From assembly GCA_025352695.1 (NCBI GenBank), contig JANXSK010000199.1, forward strand, positions 1 to 64,000: 64,000 nucleotides of DNA, read 5' to 3'. The stretch is from Ferruginibacter sp. (GTDB taxonomy: Bacteria > Bacteroidota > Bacteroidia > Chitinophagales > Chitinophagaceae). Shown one piece after another: positions 60,914-64,000 of this stretch. Made by a program: the position numbers and the translations under genes. The notes beneath the pieces were generated by a model. It was not told the DNA's origin. It ran no database searches and saw only the letters and a program-made list of their open reading frames with translations. Positions within the stretch are counted from its first letter, which is position 1. The number at the start of each line of letters is the position of its first letter.

Positions 60914-61369
60914 TTATTTAAAAAAAACATCATTTTTTATTCTATCCATTATTTCAGGAGTAATTGTTACTTCAGAATGCTGTTGCTTATATTGTTCCAG
61001 CCTTATATTCATCTCCTCAATTTTAAGGTCATAGTCTAACGCTTCCTTATTTTCAGGTAAGGTGCGGTGCGTAAATTTTCCTACCTCTACCGACAGTTGA
61101 TAAAAAGTGGCTCCGGCAGCCATGCAGCCCAATAAGAAAAAAACAAAATCGTGTATGCTAAAACCGTAGGTGTACCAAAACCAACAACAAAAAATAATGG
61201 GGATCATAAAAATTATTTTTTGCCTGATCGCCACTAAAAAAATACCCAGATAATAACACACTATGCCAAATAAATAAAACCAGTTAGCAGCCTTTGATGC
61301 TATAAAAGGTACATATATCAATGGAAAAATAATGTAAAAAAAAGGCAAAATTTTAGACAATCCCTTCAT
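60914..61369 (-). CDS. Hypothetical membrane protein with C-terminal helical tail
   Basis: Protein of 151 residues with about four membrane helices (10-25, 28-50, 52-66, 72-95) and a hydrophilic helical tail (G-K-F-T-H-R-T-L-P... K-I-E-E-M-N-I-R-L-E-Q-Y-K). No domain recognised. It is upstream of the preceding small gene by 91 bases on the same strand; there is no evidence on function. Confidence 0.65.
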   Translation of the reverse strand: MKGLSKILPFFYIIFPLIYVPFIASKAANWFYLFGIVCYYLGIFLVAIRQKIIFMIPIIFCCWFWYTYGFSIHDFVFFLLGCMAAGATFYQLSVEVGKFTHRTLPENKEALDYDLKIEEMNIRLEQYKQQHSEVTITPEIMDRIKNDVFFK

Positions 61370-61581
61370 GACTCAAATAGGTAATTTTTAAATGCTGATT
61401 TGCAAAATTACAAATGTTTCAAACATTTTATACTTAAAAATTAATAGAATACTATTTTTTTCGTCTTTCTCATTCTCTCAATCCATTTGGTTTGTGGATT
61501 GTAATTTAAAAATTAATATCCCATTTTTAGCTTTTACATACCTGTTGGCCTGATTGCTTTTACGTTAAGGACTGTATTTAT

Positions 61582-61589
61582 TATATTTG
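61582..61589 (+). promoter_or_regulatory. -7 promoter box of trmB
   Basis: TATATTTG, exact TAnnTTTG, ends 6 bases before the ATG at 61596, predicting a nearly leaderless message. The nearest TTG upstream is 25 bases away, longer than usual. Confidence 0.5.
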
Positions 61590-61595
61590 CCAGCA

Positions 61596-62294
61596 ATGGC
61601 ACAAAAAAAATTACAACGTTTTGCAGATATAAAAATCTTTATCAATGTATTGGAGTACCCTGAAAATATGCAGGGGCAATGGAAAAATTTCTTTAAAAAC
61701 ACCCACCCTGTTGTATTGGAACTAGCCTGTGGCAGGGGAGAATATACTGTAGGTTTATCTAAATTGTTTGCCAATAAAAATTTTATTGGGGTAGATATTA
61801 AAGGCAACCGTATTTATATTGGTGCAAAAAAATGTTTGGAGCAACAATTAACCAATGCTGCATTTTTACGTACGCAAATTTCTATGCTTAGTAAATACTT
61901 TGCTGCAGAAGAAGTAAGTGACATATGGATTACCTTTCCCGATCCTCAATTGAGAACCTCCAAAGCAAAAAAAAGATTAACGCATCCATTATTTTTACGC
62001 CTGTACCAACAAGTATTAAAGGCAGATGGAAACTTGCATTTAAAAACGGATTCGCCCAAATTGTATCTTTTTACAAAAAGAGTAATTGAACTATATAATT
62101 TAATACTTGTAGAAGATTGTGCAGATGTATATGCTTCGAACCCGTCTATTGAACTACAAATTAAAACACATTACGAAGCATTGGATATTGCACAAAGTAA
62201 TACAATCTATTACCTTAAATTTAAGCTGCCGCCAACTATTGTTGATTTGGATGAACTGTTACAGGATGAATTAAAACTAACAGAAAGCAATTAA
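61596..62294 (+). CDS. trmB: tRNA (guanine-N7)-methyltransferase
   Basis: Methylates G46 of tRNAs; 232 residues. SAM-binding motif V-L-E-L-A-C-G-R-G-E-Y and F-I-G-V-D-I-K-G-N-R, then the TrmB signature I-T-F-P-D-P-Q-L-R and R-L-T-H-P-L-F-L. The start is ATG 61596 rather than an in-frame TTG at 61587, which overlaps the promoter box. The DUF5522 gene follows after 10 bases. Confidence 0.95.
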   Translation: MAQKKLQRFADIKIFINVLEYPENMQGQWKNFFKNTHPVVLELACGRGEYTVGLSKLFANKNFIGVDIKGNRIYIGAKKCLEQQLTNAAFLRTQISMLSKYFAAEEVSDIWITFPDPQLRTSKAKKRLTHPLFLRLYQQVLKADGNLHLKTDSPKLYLFTKRVIELYNLILVEDCADVYASNPSIELQIKTHYEALDIAQSNTIYYLKFKLPPTIVDLDELLQDELKLTESN

Positions 62295-62304
62295 TTGCTA
62301 TTGT

Positions 62305-62511
62305 ATGAATGAATTAGCAGAAGGAGAAGATTTTTATTACAACGAAGCTGGCTTTGTTGTATTTACTGAACAATTTCATTTGCAAAGAGGCTACTGTTGT
62401 GGTAATGGCTGCAAGCACTGCCCCTACAATTATTGCGACGTTTCCGAGCCTAAACGAAGTGAATTGCGACAGGCAGTTCCGGATTGTTCCGGTAAAAGCA
62501 GTCCAACTTAA
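62305..62511 (+). CDS. DUF5522 small cysteine-rich protein
   Basis: Protein of 68 residues. The DUF5522 core is complete: G-E-D-F-Y-Y-N-E-A-G-F-V-V-F-T-E-Q-F-H-L-Q-R-G-Y-C-C-G-N-G-C-K-H-C-P-Y. Its four clustered cysteines suggest zinc or iron-sulfur binding; eukaryotic-type homologues exist as short domains. The last 20 residues are non-conserved. Located between trmB and the alkyltransferase-like gene, in one likely operon. Confidence 0.9.
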   Translation: MNELAEGEDFYYNEAGFVVFTEQFHLQRGYCCGNGCKHCPYNYCDVSEPKRSELRQAVPDCSGKSSPT

Positions 62512-62530
62512 ATTTTGTATCTTTTACATC

Positions 62531-62923
62531 ATGAAAAAAAAGATTTTATCAAAAAAAAATGCAGAAAAAGAAACTCCAAAAAGTACTGTAAAAGAATATA
62601 GTTTTTTTTCGGATGTGTATGATGTAGTTCGACAAATTCCTAAAGGTAGGGTAACTTCTTATGGTGCGATTGCCACTTATTTAGGCACAAAATTATCGGC
62701 TCGTATGGTAGGCTGGGCAATGAATGCAGCGCATATTGTTAAACCAAAAGTGCCTGCTCACAGAGTAGTTAACAGAAATGGTTTGCTCACTGGAAGATTT
62801 CATTTTAGCACCTCCACTTTAATGGAAGAATTATTAAAAAAAGAAAAGATTTTGGTGAAAGAAGATAAAATTATTGACCTTAAAACAGTTTTCTGGGATC
62901 CTACTACAGAACTAGTTTTATAA
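62531..62923 (+). CDS. Alkyltransferase-like (ATL/MGMT-family) DNA-binding protein
   Basis: Protein of 130 residues with the DNA-binding domain of O6-alkylguanine-DNA alkyltransferase: V-Y-D-V-V-R-Q-I-P-K-G-R-V-T-S-Y-G-A-I-A, then P-A-H-R-V-V-N-R-N-G. The active-site motif is PCHRV in true repair enzymes; here Cys is replaced by Ala, so methyl transfer is not possible. Such ATL proteins bind alkylated bases and recruit nucleotide excision repair. The start is ATG 62531; the longer open frame upstream overlaps the DUF5522 gene and is not homologous. Confidence 0.92.
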   Translation: MKKKILSKKNAEKETPKSTVKEYSFFSDVYDVVRQIPKGRVTSYGAIATYLGTKLSARMVGWAMNAAHIVKPKVPAHRVVNRNGLLTGRFHFSTSTLMEELLKKEKILVKEDKIIDLKTVFWDPTTELVL

Positions 62924-62984
62924 CTACAAAATAATCATTTATAAAACTTACTTTAGGCTGTTACAAATTTTTATTAAAAATTTT

Positions 62985-63716
62985 ATGGATACAGATGATA
63001 AAACAATTATGGGCAAAATAACTTTTATCAACCATGATAAAAATTATGCTACCATAGAATATGAGCACAATGGCAAGAAAAAAACCATCACTGGTAATAT
63101 CAGCGAAAGAGAACAGGAAAAATTAAAGCAGGAAAAGATTATAAAAAAAGCACACCAGTTTCATGTGGGTGACGAGGTGAGTTTTATAATTGCTTTATCT
63201 GCAAGAGGTGATAAAATGATTGCCGATTGCCTGCAGTTTCATTTTAATAATGCTTTAGATAACCTGATAAATAAATCACAAATTGAAAATAGATTTGTAG
63301 GTTACCTTAAAAAAGTGGAGGATGATTATTTTGTAAAAGAAACAGGCAGCTATATTTTCTTTCGACTTATATTATCACCCTGGGAAAAAAAGCCCAGAGA
63401 AAATAACTTAAATGAACCAGTTTTTTTTAAACTGGAAAATACGGACAAACCCGATAAAGTTACGGCTGCTCTTTTTAGGAGTGAGTACATCCCGGAATAT
63501 ATGTATGCTATGCAGTGTGTTAAAAAGAAAACGGTACTAGAAGTAGTAGTGTATAAAGTAACCCCACATGGTATTTTTATTGATGTGGTAGATAAAAAGA
63601 TACAGGCAAAAATTGCAATAAATAAAACAGTTTCGCTTACTGCACAAATCGGTGATACACTAAAAGTAGTGATTACCTATTTAGGTACTGCTAAAATTAT
63701 TGTTGAACGTGTTTGA
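62985..63716 (+). CDS. OB-fold-like hypothetical protein, possible nucleic-acid binding
   Basis: Protein of 243 residues of unknown family. The N-terminal 60 residues (G-K-I-T-F-I-N-H-D-K-N-Y-A-T-I-E-Y) look like a cold-shock-type beta strand pattern; the C-terminal 65 residues (V-V-V-Y-K-V-T-P-H-G-I-F-I-D-V-V, then A-K-I-A-I-N-K) look like an S1-like OB fold. This is inference from pattern only. The start may be ATG 62985 or the in-frame ATG 63009 (M-G-K-I-T-F). It follows the ATL gene by 61 bases and may belong to the same transcript. Confidence 0.72.
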   Translation: MDTDDKTIMGKITFINHDKNYATIEYEHNGKKKTITGNISEREQEKLKQEKIIKKAHQFHVGDEVSFIIALSARGDKMIADCLQFHFNNALDNLINKSQIENRFVGYLKKVEDDYFVKETGSYIFFRLILSPWEKKPRENNLNEPVFFKLENTDKPDKVTAALFRSEYIPEYMYAMQCVKKKTVLEVVVYKVTPHGIFIDVVDKKIQAKIAINKTVSLTAQIGDTLKVVITYLGTAKIIVERV

Positions 63717-63793
63717 TAAAATAAATTTAAAATGCGGGTGAGCAACGTTACCTATAATTGTAGAAAAGCAATATATCAAGTCTTTACAATTAT

Positions 63794-64000
63794 TTAGGTT
63801 TCGGTAAATACTGGTGTTAAATATTTGCGCTTAAAATAAAAAGCGGCAATACTAGTTCCCAAAATACCAATAATAGAAATGATGATTACGGCGTCTGTAA
63901 AAAAGTTTGTCCAGGAAAGTTTTACACCCATAAATTCTTTAAGAAATAATACCAGTACACTCCCTAAGTAACCAAAAGCATCTGCAACATACATGATGAA
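63794..64000 (-). CDS. C-terminal part of a polytopic membrane protein, cut by the window edge
   Basis: Frame open through the right edge and ending at 63794; at least 68 codons. Sequence after the edge: F-I-M-Y-V-A-D-A-F-G-Y-L-G-S-V-L-V-L-F-L-K-E-F, then a membrane helix F-F-T-D-A-V-I-I-I-S-I-I-G-I-L-G-T and a basic tail. The A-D-A-F-G-Y-L-G-S sequence recalls the end of DUF5690/MFS-like proteins, with low certainty. The internal ATG at 63994 is unlikely to be the true start. Confidence 0.6.
   Translation of the reverse strand, partial: FIMYVADAFGYLGSVLVLFLKEFMGVKLSWTNFFTDAVIIISIIGILGTSIAAFYFKRKYLTPVFTET

Noticed and set aside
62354-62530. Longer form of the alkyltransferase-like protein starting at 62354
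   Set aside because: The extra residues overlap the DUF5522 gene in another frame and do not resemble the family; ATG 62531 gives the normal length.
1-64000. tRNA, rRNA, CRISPR arrays, insertion sequences or prophage genes
   Set aside because: No cloverleaf-like sequence, spaced direct repeats, transposase or phage protein was recognised anywhere in the window.

Overview
The window looks like a chromosomal segment of a low-GC member of the Bacteroidota, most likely a Chitinophagaceae (a Ferruginibacter-like genome is my best guess, inferred only from gene content). Reasons: very AT-rich intergenic DNA, few Shine-Dalgarno sequences, TAnnTTTG promoter boxes close to start codons, and families typical of the phylum (DUF5916/CBM9 protein, DUF2911, DUF5522, NagB fused to a PIG-L domain, dipeptidyl peptidase IV, CoaX-OMP-LptC cluster). 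No rRNA, tRNA, CRISPR array, insertion sequence or prophage was seen. Nearly everything is housekeeping or metabolic. The only clearly decayed gene is a Uma2-type nuclease remnant at 40489-41035.

Layout. 1-7000: an edge fragment, a Fur-family regulator with a SCO-type copper/redox protein, a MerC-like protein, an NTF2-like secreted protein, a 1060-residue CheB-CheR-PAS-histidine kinase, a small membrane protein and a GH25 lysozyme. 7400-16000: radical SAM/SPASM protein, an AI-2E-type permease overlapping a MarR regulator, a GHL10 glycosidase, a DegT-type aminotransferase, sigma-54 (rpoN) and a PAP2-like membrane protein. 16026-22043: a complete urease operon in the order ureA-ureB-ureC-ureE-ureF-ureG-ureD plus a polytopic permease that may import nickel. 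22200-29800: CLC chloride channel, YtxH protein, NagB/PIG-L fusion facing a FucP-type sugar transporter across a dyad-rich 598-base intergenic region, and a dicarboxylate symporter.

30000-46300: saccharopine-dehydrogenase-like reductase, deoxyhypusine-synthase-like enzyme, ACP phosphodiesterase, DUF2911 protein, asparagine synthetase, a PLP enzyme of the cystathionine synthase/lyase family with three small downstream genes, fatty acid hydroxylase, fumarylacetoacetase-family enzyme, the Uma2 pseudogene, patatin, lysyl-tRNA synthetase and DPP IV. 46300-55100: DUF5916 outer-membrane protein, an SDR divergent from a TetR regulator, then a TolC-EmrA-EmrB efflux operon whose promoter is covered by a large operator. 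55100-64000: OsmC and Spx/ArsC-like pair, lptC-OMP-coaX operon, Lon-N protein, MeaB GTPase, two small membrane proteins, trmB-DUF5522-alkyltransferase-like genes, an OB-fold-like protein and an edge-truncated membrane protein.

The less ordinary material is non-coding: promoters placed so close to ATG that messages would be leaderless or nearly so; nested dyads between nagB and the sugar transporter; overlapping alternative hairpins inside the urease operon carrying a GC-rich 13-mer also present near emrB; a GC-rich hairpin/mini-ORF after the PAP2-like gene; and a nested dyad upstream of rpoN. I did not find a clear undescribed multi-gene system.
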